A stretch of 36,319 bases of DNA from Clostridioides difficile (GTDB lineage: Bacteria; Bacillota; Clostridia; Peptostreptococcales; Peptostreptococcaceae): NCBI RefSeq assembly GCF_900243075.1, contig NZ_OEZH01000110.1, forward strand, positions 5,621 through 41,939. Direction: 5' to 3'. Made by a program: the position numbers and the translations under genes. This document shows positions 17,756 through 26,420 of this stretch, one piece after another (position 1 is the stretch's first letter; each line of letters begins with the position of its first letter). The notes beneath the pieces were generated by a model that did not search any database, was not told the origin of the DNA, and worked only from the letters and a program-made list of their open reading frames with translations.

Positions 17756-18988
17756 GTGTTAAATAAACCATTAGAAGGAGTTAAAGTTATTGACTTAACA
17801 TATTTTGTAGCAGGTCCAGGAACTTCTAAAATATTAGCTGATTGGGGTGCTGATGTTATTAAGGTAGAGCCAAGCTTTGGAGACCCAGGAAGAAAGACGG
17901 GGGCAACAATGACAATGCCAATAGATGATTATAATAATCCTTTCTACAGCACATATAATTCAAATAAAAGAGGTTTGTCTATAAATCTTAAGAGTGAAGC
18001 TGGAATTGAGATTATGGATAAACTTTTAAGTGAAGCAAACGTATTTGTTTCAAGTTACAGAACAGGAGCGTTAAAAAGACTAGGTCTTGACTATGAATCA
18101 TTAAGCAAAAAGCATCCACATCTTATCTGGGGACAAATAAATGGTTTTGGCGATTTTGGACCTGCTAAGGATAATGCAGGCTTTGATACAGTTGCCTTTT
18201 GGGCAAGAAGTGGAGCTATGCTTGATATAGCAGAGAAGGATACAAGCCCAATAAACCCACCTATAGCCTTTGGAGATGCAACAACTTCTTGTAGTTTATC
18301 TGGAGGTATATGTGCAGCTTTATACCAACAAGCTAAGACTGGAAAAGGACAAAAAGTAATGGCATCCTTATTTGGACAAGCAATATGGAATGCATCGTCT
18401 TTATTAGCATCTACACAGTTTAGTGATGAGTATCCAAAAACTAGAAAAAATGCTATTTCTCCAGTAATAAATTCTTATCGTTGTAAGGATGGAAAGTGGA
18501 TATTCTTAAGCATCCTAGAGCATGAAAGATATTTTGAGGCACTTTGCAGATTATTTGGAAGAGAAGATTTAATAAAAGAAGAGAAATTTGCATCTTCAGT
18601 AGAAAGCAAGAAGAATGCTACAGAACTTATTAATATTTTGGATGGTGAATTTGCAAAATTTACTCAAAATGAGATGGTTGAAAAGCTTACTACTGCAGAT
18701 ATAGCCCATGAAAGAATTCAACATGTTAATGATGTAGTAACTGATGAACAGGCTATTGCTAATAACTATATATATGAACATACAAGTAAAAATGGAAATA
18801 AGACAATGCTTGCATCCACTCCAGTTAAGTTTGGAAATATTGAAGTTAACATGACTTGTGATGCTCCACTTATAGGAGAACATTCAGATGAGATATTGAG
18901 AGAACTTGGATACAGTGATTCTGATATAGAAGCTCTAATTGAGTCTGGAATTGTAACAATGAATAAAGAAGCATGTGAAATATGTTAA
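17756..18988 (+). CDS. Family III (CaiB/BaiF) CoA-transferase
   Basis: 410 residues from GTG 17756, eight bases after AAGGAGG; an in-frame TTG at 17750 is too close to that site. Family III signature: N-terminal GVKVIDLTYFVAGPGTSKILADWGADVIKVE, then NKRGLSINLKS, and the catalytic Asp in PIAFGDATTS (Asp174 with this start), which forms the aspartyl-CoA intermediate. Relatives include carnitine, oxalate/formate and 2-hydroxyisocaproate CoA-transferases. Here it would swap CoA between the product acyl-CoA and the incoming acid, so activation costs no ATP. Confidence 0.9.
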   Translation: MLNKPLEGVKVIDLTYFVAGPGTSKILADWGADVIKVEPSFGDPGRKTGATMTMPIDDYNNPFYSTYNSNKRGLSINLKSEAGIEIMDKLLSEANVFVSSYRTGALKRLGLDYESLSKKHPHLIWGQINGFGDFGPAKDNAGFDTVAFWARSGAMLDIAEKDTSPINPPIAFGDATTSCSLSGGICAALYQQAKTGKGQKVMASLFGQAIWNASSLLASTQFSDEYPKTRKNAISPVINSYRCKDGKWIFLSILEHERYFEALCRLFGREDLIKEEKFASSVESKKNATELINILDGEFAKFTQNEMVEKLTTADIAHERIQHVNDVVTDEQAIANNYIYEHTSKNGNKTMLASTPVKFGNIEVNMTCDAPLIGEHSDEILRELGYSDSDIEALIESGIVTMNKEACEIC

Positions 18989-19027
18989 TAAACATGTGAA
19001 GTGTGTTAATAAATAGGAGGGAATTTT

Positions 19028-20170
19028 ATGGATTTTAGATTAACAGAAGCACAATTAATGCTTCAAAGAGTAGCAAAAGAATTTGCAGAGAATGAAATAG
19101 CACCAATAGCTGCTGAAACAGATAGAACAGGTATTTTTCCAAGAGAGCTTTTTAGCAAAATGGCTAAAATAGGCTTTAATGGTATTGGAACACCTGTAGA
19201 GTATAGTGGTTCTGGTGGAGCAGATATAGAAAAGGTAATTGTTGTTACTGAGATTGCTAAAAAATGTGCAGCATCTGCAGCAATATTATCAATACACACA
19301 ATATATGCTCAAGCTATTTTGAAATTTGGCACTGAGGAACAAAAGAAAAAATACCTTCCAATGATGGCTGAAGGTGGGTGTGTAGGTGCTTTTGCTTTAA
19401 CTGAGCCTAATGCTGGTTCAGATGCTGCAAGAGCTGCAACAACTGCAATTATTGATGAAGAAACTGGTGAATATGTTTTAAATGGGACTAAGTGTTTTAT
19501 TTCTGGTGGAGGTCAAGCAGAATCATTAATAATATTTGCACTGACAGACCCATCAAAGGGAATAAAGGGAATGTCTGCTATCATTGTCGACAAAGGGACT
19601 CCAGGTTTTTCAATAGGAAAAATTGAAGAAAAAATGGGTATCCATGGTTCAGAAACTGCAGAGTTAATATTTGATAATTGTAGAGTTCCAAAGTCTAACT
19701 TATTAGGAAAAGAAGGCAAAGGATTTAACATAGCTATGACTTGTCTAGATGGAGCAAGAATTGGAGTTGGAGCTCAAGCTGTAGGAATTGCTGAAGGGGC
19801 TTTAGAAGAAAGTATCAAATATTCTAAAGAAAGAGTTCAGTTTGGTAAGCCAATTTCAGCTTTGCAAGGTATTCAATGGTACATAGCAGATATGGCAACT
19901 ATGGTGGAATCAGCAAAGTTGTTAGTATATTATGCTGCAGACTTGAAAACTAGAGGAGAAAAACACACTAAAGAAGCTGCCATGGCAAAATATAATGCGT
20001 CACGTACTGCAAGAGAGGTTACAAATCTAGCTCTTCAAATCCATGGAGGATATGGATATATGAAGGATTATCCATTAGAGAGAATGTACAGAGACGCCAA
20101 GATAACAGAAATTTATGAAGGTACTTCAGAAATACACAAAGTTGTTATTTCAAGAGCAGTACTAGGATAG
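19028..20170 (+). CDS. Acyl-CoA dehydrogenase (Etf-linked, probably working as enoyl-CoA reductase)
   Basis: 380 residues, ATG 19028 after AGGAGGG. Complete ACAD fold: N-terminal helical domain, FAD/substrate middle domain (AFALTEPNAGSDA, YVLNGTKCFISGG), C-terminal domain with GYGYMKDYPLERMYRDAKI and the catalytic base Glu364 in EIYEGTSEI, the position used by short/medium-chain enzymes and clostridial Bcd. It is directly followed by etfB and etfA, like Bcd-EtfAB and caffeyl-CoA reductase complexes. In an anaerobe such complexes usually reduce the enoyl-CoA with NADH and may bifurcate electrons to ferredoxin; that direction is inferred. Confidence 0.92.
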   Translation: MDFRLTEAQLMLQRVAKEFAENEIAPIAAETDRTGIFPRELFSKMAKIGFNGIGTPVEYSGSGGADIEKVIVVTEIAKKCAASAAILSIHTIYAQAILKFGTEEQKKKYLPMMAEGGCVGAFALTEPNAGSDAARAATTAIIDEETGEYVLNGTKCFISGGGQAESLIIFALTDPSKGIKGMSAIIVDKGTPGFSIGKIEEKMGIHGSETAELIFDNCRVPKSNLLGKEGKGFNIAMTCLDGARIGVGAQAVGIAEGALEESIKYSKERVQFGKPISALQGIQWYIADMATMVESAKLLVYYAADLKTRGEKHTKEAAMAKYNASRTAREVTNLALQIHGGYGYMKDYPLERMYRDAKITEIYEGTSEIHKVVISRAVLG

Positions 20171-20180
20171 GAGGAAGAGA

Positions 20181-20975
20181 ATGAATATAGTTGTTTGCTT
20201 AAAGCAAGTTCCAGACACTAATGAAGTTAAAATAAATAAAGAGACAGGTACCCTAATAAGAGATGGTGTACCAAGTATAATCAATCCAGATGATAGAAAT
20301 GCCTTAGAAGAAGCTTTAAAAATGAAAGATGAACTAGGAGCAGTGATTAAGGTTATAAGCATGGGGCCTCCTCAAGCTAAAAGTGCTTTAAAAGAAGCTT
20401 TGGCAATGGGTGCTGACGAAGCATATTTGATTTCAGATAGAGCTTTTGGTGGTTCAGATACTTGGGCTACATCTACAATTATTGCTGCTGCTATAGAGAA
20501 GGTTGGAAAGTATGATGTAATATTCTGTGGAAGACAAGCTATAGATGGAGATACAGCTCAAGTTGGACCAGAGGTTGCAGAATTTTTAGGGATACCACAA
20601 GTTACCTATGCAAAAGAAGTAAAGGTTCAAGGTGACAAATTACTAGTAACTCGTTATACAGAGACAGGGGATTATTTAATAGAAGCAAAGATGCCCGTTT
20701 TACTAACTGCTATAAAAGAGTTAAACAATCCAAGGTATCCAAGTGTCAAAGGAATCTTAGAAGCTTATAATAATGGAGATGCAAAGATTACTGTGTTAAC
20801 ACTTGCAGACCTAGATGTTGATACAACTCAAATTGGATTAAAGGGTTCACCTACAAATGTTTACAAGTCTTTTGTACCAGTTAAAGACAAGCATAATGAA
20901 ATAATTGAAGGTATAAATAAAAAAGAAAAAGCTGAGAAACTAATAGAAATACTATTCGATTTGAAACTAGTATAG
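20181..20975 (+). CDS. etfB: Electron transfer flavoprotein beta subunit
   Basis: 264 residues, ATG 20181; its ribosome site (GGAGGAAGAG) overlaps the end of the dehydrogenase gene. ETF beta features: MNIVVCLKQVPDT start, the NPDDRNALEEALKMK segment, a Gly-rich nucleotide-binding region (MGADEAYLISDRAFGGSDTWATS) and the DGDTAQVGPEVAEFLGIPQVTYA signature. It carries the electron-donor nucleotide site (AMP or FAD). Ten bases before etfA, so stoichiometric expression is expected. Whether this is a bifurcating ETF needs alignment to bifurcating and non-bifurcating sets. Confidence 0.95.
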   Translation: MNIVVCLKQVPDTNEVKINKETGTLIRDGVPSIINPDDRNALEEALKMKDELGAVIKVISMGPPQAKSALKEALAMGADEAYLISDRAFGGSDTWATSTIIAAAIEKVGKYDVIFCGRQAIDGDTAQVGPEVAEFLGIPQVTYAKEVKVQGDKLLVTRYTETGDYLIEAKMPVLLTAIKELNNPRYPSVKGILEAYNNGDAKITVLTLADLDVDTTQIGLKGSPTNVYKSFVPVKDKHNEIIEGINKKEKAEKLIEILFDLKLV

Positions 20976-20985
20976 GAGTGTTAAG

Positions 20986-22008
20986 ATGATGAGAGCAAAA
21001 GTTAATCAAGGTATAAATTTAAATGATTATAATGGTGTTTGGGTAATAGGGGAGCAAAGGGAAGGCAAGATTAATCCTGTTACTATAGAACTTATTGGTG
21101 AGGGAAGAAAGCTTGCTGACCAATTAGGAAAAGAGCTTGCAGTTGTAATAGCTGGATATGAAGTAGAGAAAGAAGTAAAGGAATTACTTCACTATAGTGT
21201 TGATAAAGTATATTATATCAACGACCCTCTTCTTAAAGATTTCACTACTGATGGATATGCAATTTCAATTGCAAGTTTAATTGAAAGAAAAAAGCCAGAG
21301 GTTGTACTAGTTGGAGCTACTTCTATAGGAAGAGATATAGCACCTAGAATTGCAGGTAAAGTTGGAACAGGTCTAACTGCTGACTGTACAAAACTTGAAA
21401 TAGATTCAACAGATAATAAGTTATTACAAACAAGACCAGCATTTGGTGGAAATTTAATGGCTACTATTGTTTGTCCAAAAAATAGACCACAGATGTCAAC
21501 AGTTCGCCCAGGGGTTATGGCAAAAGCTGTAAGAACTGAATCAGAGACTGGAATTTTAGAGGTTGTTACTCCAGAACTTACTGAAAAAATGATTAGAACT
21601 AGATTAGTAGAAATACTTCCACAAGAAAAGAAATCCGTAAATCTAACTGATGCTAGAATAATAGTATCAGGAGGAAGAGGATTAAAAAAGGCAGAAGGAT
21701 TTGAGCTTATAAAAGAATTGGCTGATAAATTGGGGGCAGAGATTGGTGCTTCAAGAGCAGCAGTAGATTCAGGGTGGATAGAACATTCTCATCAAGTGGG
21801 ACAAACAGGAACTACTGTTAGACCAGAGTTATACATTGCGTGTGGGATATCTGGAGCAATACAGCATTTAGCAGGTATGAGTGATTCTAAATATATAGTT
21901 GCTATAAATAAAGATGCAAAAGCCCCTATTTTCAGTATATGTGACTATGGAATTGTAGGAGATTTATATGAAATTCTACCTGAAATGATAGAGTCATTAA
22001 ATAGGTAA
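20986..22008 (+). CDS. etfA: Electron transfer flavoprotein alpha subunit
   Basis: 340 residues, ATG 20986 after TAGGAGTG. N-terminal ETF domain, then the C-terminal FAD domain with ARIIVSGGRGLKKAEGFELI, GASRAAVDSGW, the QVGQTGTTVRPELYIACGISGAIQHLAGM signature and a C-terminal CDYGIVGDLYEILPEM. No fused ferredoxin domain. Last structural gene of the operon; a terminator follows before the activator gene. Confidence 0.95.
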   Translation: MMRAKVNQGINLNDYNGVWVIGEQREGKINPVTIELIGEGRKLADQLGKELAVVIAGYEVEKEVKELLHYSVDKVYYINDPLLKDFTTDGYAISIASLIERKKPEVVLVGATSIGRDIAPRIAGKVGTGLTADCTKLEIDSTDNKLLQTRPAFGGNLMATIVCPKNRPQMSTVRPGVMAKAVRTESETGILEVVTPELTEKMIRTRLVEILPQEKKSVNLTDARIIVSGGRGLKKAEGFELIKELADKLGAEIGASRAAVDSGWIEHSHQVGQTGTTVRPELYIACGISGAIQHLAGMSDSKYIVAINKDAKAPIFSICDYGIVGDLYEILPEMIESLNR

Positions 22009-22033
22009 CTTCTAGAAAACATTGAATATGTAG

Positions 22034-22077
22034 AATGATAAGTCTTATAATATTGTATTGTAGGACTTATTATTTTT
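22034..22077 (+). terminator. Terminator between etfA and the sigma-54 activator
   Basis: Imperfect stem of about 14 bp (22034-22047 with 22061-22074) followed by TTTTT, 26 bases after etfA. It may separate the activator from operon transcription or attenuate read-through. Confidence 0.6.
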
Positions 22078-22106
22078 ACTGAAGGTTATAGTGGGGGGAT
22101 GAAACA

Positions 22107-23483
22107 ATGAAAGAGCAGTGGTATAAGGATATATTTGCAAGAGTATTATCCATGACTGATGATGGTTTTATTGTTGTAAATACAAGTGGAGTAATAATAG
22201 ATATTAACGATAAATATTGTGACTTCTTAGGAAAAGAAAGAAAAGATATAATAGGACACAATATACAAAGTATTATACCAAATACAAAAATGCTAGACGT
22301 TATGAGAGATAAGTACTGTGAAGAAGGAGCTATACATCATTATTCAGGTGGAAATACAAAAGAAAAAAGTGTGATAGTAAGTAGGTCTTATGTGGAAAAT
22401 GACAGTGGAGAAGTAGTTGCAGGAGTAGCTCAAGTTAAATTTAGATTGCAATCCTTTGATGTAGCAAAAAAGTTAATGTCAGAATATATGGAGCTCCAAT
22501 ATTATAAAGAACAGTTTAAGGATAATTGTGGTTTTGACAAGCTCATAGGTGAAAATAGAGATTTCATAGAACTTAAGAAAACAGGTGTGAAAGCTTCTAA
22601 AACAAACTTCCCAGTACTTTTAACAGGTGAAACAGGCACAGGTAAAGAAGTCTTTGCTAGAGCAATTCACAATAATAGCAGTAGGTCAGACAAACCTATG
22701 GTTAGTATAAACTGTGCTGCAATACCAGAAGAACTATTAGAATCAGAGCTATTTGGGTATGACGAAGGAGCTTTTACAGGAGCAAAAAAAGGTGGCAAAA
22801 AAGGTAAGTTTTTAGTTGCTAATAATGGTACAATCTTTTTAGATGAAATAGGTGACATGCCCTTGACTATGCAAGCAAAACTATTAAGAGTTCTTCAGGA
22901 AAGTGAGATAGAACCTGTTGGAGGTCTTAAAACTATAGAGATAGATGTAAGAGTAATCTCTGCTACAAGAAAGAATTTAAGCAAAATGGTTGAAGAGGGA
23001 TTATTTAGAGAAGACTTATATTATAGACTAAATGTAATAAATATTCATATGATGGAATTGAAGGACAGACAAGATGATATTTTATTACTAGCAAATTATA
23101 TATTAAACAAATTAAATGTTGAATATAAGGAATTGAAGGTTTTAAGTGACAAGGTTAAAAATTGTTTTATTAATTACACTTGGCCAGGAAATATAAGAGA
23201 ACTACAAAATGTAATAAAAAGCGCCTATGCTGTAAGTGATGATATGGTCATTATGATGTGTGACCTTCCATCTAAGATGGATAATATCAGCAGAGTAGCT
23301 CAATGTAATGTGGATAGTAACTGCTCAATTCATGAAATGGTTGAGAATTATGAGAAGAGTTTAATTATTGATGTGCTAAGGAAGTACAATTGGAAATGTT
23401 CTAAGGCAGCAGAGGTTATGGGAATACACAAAAGTCTTTTATATAAGAAAATAAAAAAGTATGAAATTGAATTAAACAATTAA
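22107..23483 (+). CDS. Sigma-54-dependent activator, PAS-AAA+-Fis type
   Basis: 458 residues, ATG 22107 after GGGGGGATG. N-terminal PAS sensor (about 10-115: DDGFIVVNTSGVIIDINDKYCDFLGK), AAA+ domain with Walker A GETGTGKE (174-181), the sigma-54-contacting GAFTGA loop (221-226) and Walker B TIFLDEIGD (Asp246, Glu247), then a Fis-type helix-turn-helix (about 405-452: CSKAAEVMGIHKSLLYKKIKKY). No phosphoacceptor receiver domain, so the signal is probably a ligand or redox state sensed by PAS. Adjacent to a -24/-12 operon with dyad sites, it almost certainly controls it. Confidence 0.92.
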   Translation: MKEQWYKDIFARVLSMTDDGFIVVNTSGVIIDINDKYCDFLGKERKDIIGHNIQSIIPNTKMLDVMRDKYCEEGAIHHYSGGNTKEKSVIVSRSYVENDSGEVVAGVAQVKFRLQSFDVAKKLMSEYMELQYYKEQFKDNCGFDKLIGENRDFIELKKTGVKASKTNFPVLLTGETGTGKEVFARAIHNNSSRSDKPMVSINCAAIPEELLESELFGYDEGAFTGAKKGGKKGKFLVANNGTIFLDEIGDMPLTMQAKLLRVLQESEIEPVGGLKTIEIDVRVISATRKNLSKMVEEGLFREDLYYRLNVINIHMMELKDRQDDILLLANYILNKLNVEYKELKVLSDKVKNCFINYTWPGNIRELQNVIKSAYAVSDDMVIMMCDLPSKMDNISRVAQCNVDSNCSIHEMVENYEKSLIIDVLRKYNWKCSKAAEVMGIHKSLLYKKIKKYEIELNN

Positions 23484-23566
23484 GATTAATGCACAAAAAA
23501 TTACCATTATCCAAGGTGAGCTGTACAAACTTTTTTATGCAGTTAAAACGTGTAAAAGTAGTTATG

Positions 23567-23598
23567 AAGTACTAGTGTCAATCATTAGTACTTTTTTA
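23567..23598 (+). terminator. Rho-independent terminator after the sigma-54 activator
   Basis: Stem AAGTACTAGTG/CATTAGTACTT with one G-T pair, followed by a run of T. Confidence 0.8.
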
Positions 23599-23669
23599 TT
23601 ACATTTATAATTACTATCTATATTTCAGTCTCTTTTGATGTCTAAAATTATTATACTTAATTTTGGATA

Positions 23670-23727
23670 TAACAAAACCCTCTTAGCTTTGGACAGTTTT
23701 ACATATTTTAACTGTCCTCTAAGAGGG
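23670..23727 (-). terminator. Terminator for the minus-strand zinc-ribbon gene
   Basis: Two-part stem (CCCTCTTAG/CTAAGAGGG outer, GGACAGTT/AACTGTCC inner; 23678-23727) whose minus-strand 3' side runs into TTTTGTT. It lies 77 bases past the end of the gene at 23804. Confidence 0.7.
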
Positions 23728-23803
23728 AGATAGTTCAGTTTAAATTTAGAGTGAATTTTTATCTAGCATTTATAAAAAACATTTTGAATAGCTCTTTTGT
23801 TAT

Positions 23804-24148
23804 TTAATCATAATTTTCTACTTCTTTATCAAGTTCTTTTCCACAAGAATCACATTTATATATAGCATTATATCCGTAATCATATTCATCAACTATTTTC
23901 TTTTGTCTAAATACACCGCCACACTCGCATAAGAAGCCGATTTTTATAAGTGTAACAATAAATTGTGATTTTATAAATTTTATATCATTGCATTTGTCAT
24001 TAGTGTAAAATGTGTAAATATAAGAGTTATCACATTCATCTCTTAATTCAAATTTTTCAATATATGTGTTGTTTTTTAATTCTTCAAATTCTTCTTTAGT
24101 CAAGTATGATTTTTGTTGTAATTCATGTAAGCGTTTAATTTGGTCCAT
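23804..24148 (-). CDS. Hypothetical protein with C-terminal zinc-ribbon-like cysteines
   Basis: 114 residues, ATG 24148 with TGGGAGGAT upstream. Not recognised. Visible features: an N-terminal short helix (MDQIKRLHELQQKSYLTKEEFEELK), a strand-rich middle and a C-terminal CECGG...CDSCGK pair of cysteine knuckles typical of a zinc ribbon. The helix resembles a short-C-terminal-domain/oligomerisation motif (LxxLxxxGxITxEEFxxxK). The gap from 24149 to 24642 is AT-rich with no supported gene. Confidence 0.6.
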   Translation of the reverse strand: MDQIKRLHELQQKSYLTKEEFEELKNNTYIEKFELRDECDNSYIYTFYTNDKCNDIKFIKSQFIVTLIKIGFLCECGGVFRQKKIVDEYDYGYNAIYKCDSCGKELDKEVENYD

Positions 24149-24322
24149 TATTTATATCCTCCCAATAGTTTTAGTATTTTAAGCTTAGATAAGGATTCTA
24201 AGTTTTATTAAATTTATCTCAAGGAATTATTTAAATCATAATTAGTTTTATTAATTACAAGACATGTAAATTACACAAAAATAAAACCAATTATAAAAAT
24301 AATATCCTATGAAAACCTAAAT

Positions 24323-24344
24323 TACTAACCCCTTACTAACCCGA
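24323..24344. repeat. Tandem 11-bp repeat
   Basis: TTACTAACCCC followed directly by TTACTAACCCG in the otherwise AT-rich gap upstream of the DUF4116 gene. These C-rich runs stand out locally. Function unknown. Confidence 0.4.
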
Positions 24345-24642
24345 AAACTAAAAAAGAAAAAAGAAAAATATATCCAAATATAAGTGATATATAAATAAAG
24401 ATGTTTCATATAAATTTAACTTTAAATATTCTGACAATAATATATAAAAATATATTATAGTTAAAATATAACACATATTTTGAGTATTGTATACTGTAAT
24501 TAGAGTAATTAATTTATTTTTTAACATACAAATGATTCTGTAAAAAAAAACAAGACTCAAAAATTTTTATATTCTTTGATAGAATAAAATTGAGAGTAAA
24601 TTTATTGAATTTTATAAAATTTATAAGGGGTGAGTTTAAGAT

Positions 24643-25653
24643 ATGCAAGAGGATAAAAATGATATATTTGAATCAATAGATAATGAGAATTTTGATAATA
24701 AGACTGAAGATGAATATTTAGAAATAGTAAGAAAAAATGGATTGAATTTAATATACATAAAGAATCAAACAGAAGAGATATGTCTAGAAGCTGTTAGACA
24801 AAATTGTAATGCAATAAAATGTGTTCAGAATCAAACAGAAAAAATATGTATAGAAGCAGTTAAACAAGATTGGAGAATGTTAGAATTTGTGGAAGAGCCA
24901 ACGGAAGAAATCTATATGTTGGCTATCAACCAAGATGGAACAGCATTAAAATACATAGAAAATCAGACAGAGGAGTTATGCTTAAGAGCCGTTGAAAAAA
25001 ATGGAGCGGCTTTGGAATATGTAAAAGAACAAACAGAAGAAATATGTATAGAAGCAGTTAGAAATAGCGAATTTGGACTGGCAAGGGTGAAAAATCAAAC
25101 AGAAAAAATATGCATGGAAGCAGTTAAACATTGTAGCTATAATCTAAAATGGGTAGAAAATCAAACAGAGGAAATATGTATGGAAGCAGTGAGACAGAAT
25201 GGGCTTGATTTGAAATTTGTAAAAAATCAAACGGAAACAATCTGTTTAAGGGCAGTAAGACAAAATGGAATGGCACTAGAATTTGTGAAGGAACAAACTG
25301 TTGGTATATGCTTAAAAGCAGTAAGACAATATGGAATGGCACTAAAATTTGTAAAAGAACAAACAGAAGAAATTTGTACAGAAGCTATAAAACAAGATAA
25401 AAGGGCACTTAGCTTTGTAAAAGGAGATAAGGAAAAATACAAGACTTTATGTGATAATAACGAGCCATTTGCAAAACGATATGTTAGAAATGTAATAGAA
25501 AAAGAAAACAGAGCATTAATTAAAAAGGGAGAAGAAAATGCAAAAATAAAGATTGCAGGAAAACTTTATGATAGAGGAATGTCTTTTGAAGATATATCAG
25601 ATATAGTTGAAATTGAAATAAGCAAGTTGAAAGTAAGTTTAGGTATTTTTTAA
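24643..25653 (+). CDS. DUF4116 repeat protein
   Basis: 336 residues, ATG 24643 after AAGGGGTGAG. Residues about 24-268 are eleven tandem units of about 23 residues with consensus (N/E)QTEEICLEAVRQNGxALKFVK; ten have a recognisable QTE or PTE and nine a Cys at the same place. This is the DUF4116 pattern, a predicted helical solenoid of unknown function common in protists and some bacteria. The last 45 residues (KKGEENAKIKIAGKLYDRGMSFEDISDIVEIEISKLKVSLGIF) differ: they resemble the C-terminal tail of Rpn/PD-(D/E)XK transposase-like proteins. No signal peptide or membrane segment is seen. Confidence 0.75.
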   Translation: MQEDKNDIFESIDNENFDNKTEDEYLEIVRKNGLNLIYIKNQTEEICLEAVRQNCNAIKCVQNQTEKICIEAVKQDWRMLEFVEEPTEEIYMLAINQDGTALKYIENQTEELCLRAVEKNGAALEYVKEQTEEICIEAVRNSEFGLARVKNQTEKICMEAVKHCSYNLKWVENQTEEICMEAVRQNGLDLKFVKNQTETICLRAVRQNGMALEFVKEQTVGICLKAVRQYGMALKFVKEQTEEICTEAIKQDKRALSFVKGDKEKYKTLCDNNEPFAKRYVRNVIEKENRALIKKGEENAKIKIAGKLYDRGMSFEDISDIVEIEISKLKVSLGIF

Positions 25654-25786
25654 AGTAATAAATTTAGGTATTTTTTAAGATAAATGTTAATAAAAAAATA
25701 ATCGACTAGCCTTTGTAGTATAGCAAAATTAGTGCTATAATTTGACATATAATGAATTATTTTTATTAAATAAGGGGGAATTAAAG

Positions 25787-26275
25787 TTGAAGATTACAAT
25801 ATTATATCAAACAAGAAGTGGAAATACAGAAAGAGTAGCTAAGCTTATAGAAGATGGAGCTAAAAGAGTGGATGGAATAGATGTTAAACTTATGAGATTT
25901 GATAATATTGATTCAGAGTATTTAAGTGAAAGTAAAGCAGTAATATTTGGAACACCAACTTATTTAGCAAATACAACTTGGGAAGTAAAAAAATGGTTTG
26001 ATGAAGATTCAAAAAAAATAAACTTAGCTGGAAAATTAGGGGCTGTTTTTGCTACATGTGATTATATATGTGGAGGTCCAGATGTTGCAATACTTACTAT
26101 AGTAGGTCACTTGATGGTTAAAGGAATGCTTGTGTACTCTGGAGGTGGGTCTTTAGGAAAGCCATTTATACATTTGGGACATGTACATTCAGTTGAAGGT
26201 TCAGAAGTACAAGACGAGAAGGCTATAATATTTGGTGAAAGAATTGCTACTAAAGCAAAAGAACTATTTGCTTAA
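25787..26275 (+). CDS. Flavodoxin-like / NAD(P)H-quinone reductase family protein
   Basis: 162 residues from TTG 25787, seven bases after AAGGGGGAA; the longer frame from TTG 25742 has no site and adds residues foreign to the fold. FMN phosphate loop YQTRSGNTERVA (8-19), then FGTPTYLANTTWEVKKWFD and an ATCDYICGG loop, matching the flavodoxin/WrbA-like group. Probably a cytoplasmic FMN electron carrier or reductase. It has no close partner gene, so its redox partner is unknown. Confidence 0.8.
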   Translation: MKITILYQTRSGNTERVAKLIEDGAKRVDGIDVKLMRFDNIDSEYLSESKAVIFGTPTYLANTTWEVKKWFDEDSKKINLAGKLGAVFATCDYICGGPDVAILTIVGHLMVKGMLVYSGGGSLGKPFIHLGHVHSVEGSEVQDEKAIIFGERIATKAKELFA

Positions 26276-26420
26276 TTTCTATATGCACAACAATGATTAG
26301 AATAAATTTAGGGTTTTAATGGAGATTTGAAGTAAAAGTTATAAGTTAAAAATTTTTCCATAAAATTACTCAAGAAGAATAATATAATTATAAATTAAAT
26401 GGCAATAGTGAGGGAAATTT

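Noticed and set aside
24348..24560. Minus-strand 70-codon frame in the AT-rich gap
   Set aside because: Low-complexity Ile/Leu/Tyr composition, no ribosome site and no family resemblance; typical of chance frames in AT-rich DNA.
24643..25440. Regular direct repeats as a CRISPR array
   Set aside because: The 69-bp periodicity is in frame within one long ORF and encodes 23-residue DUF4116 units; there are no constant repeats with unique spacers.
25742..25786. Upstream TTG start for the flavodoxin-like protein
   Set aside because: No ribosome site, and the added residues precede the first beta strand without family support; TTG 25787 is well placed after AAGGGGGAA.
26276..26420. c-di-GMP riboswitch upstream of the EAL gene
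   Set aside because: No GEMM-I or GEMM-II core could be recognised; the leader is short and AT-rich.
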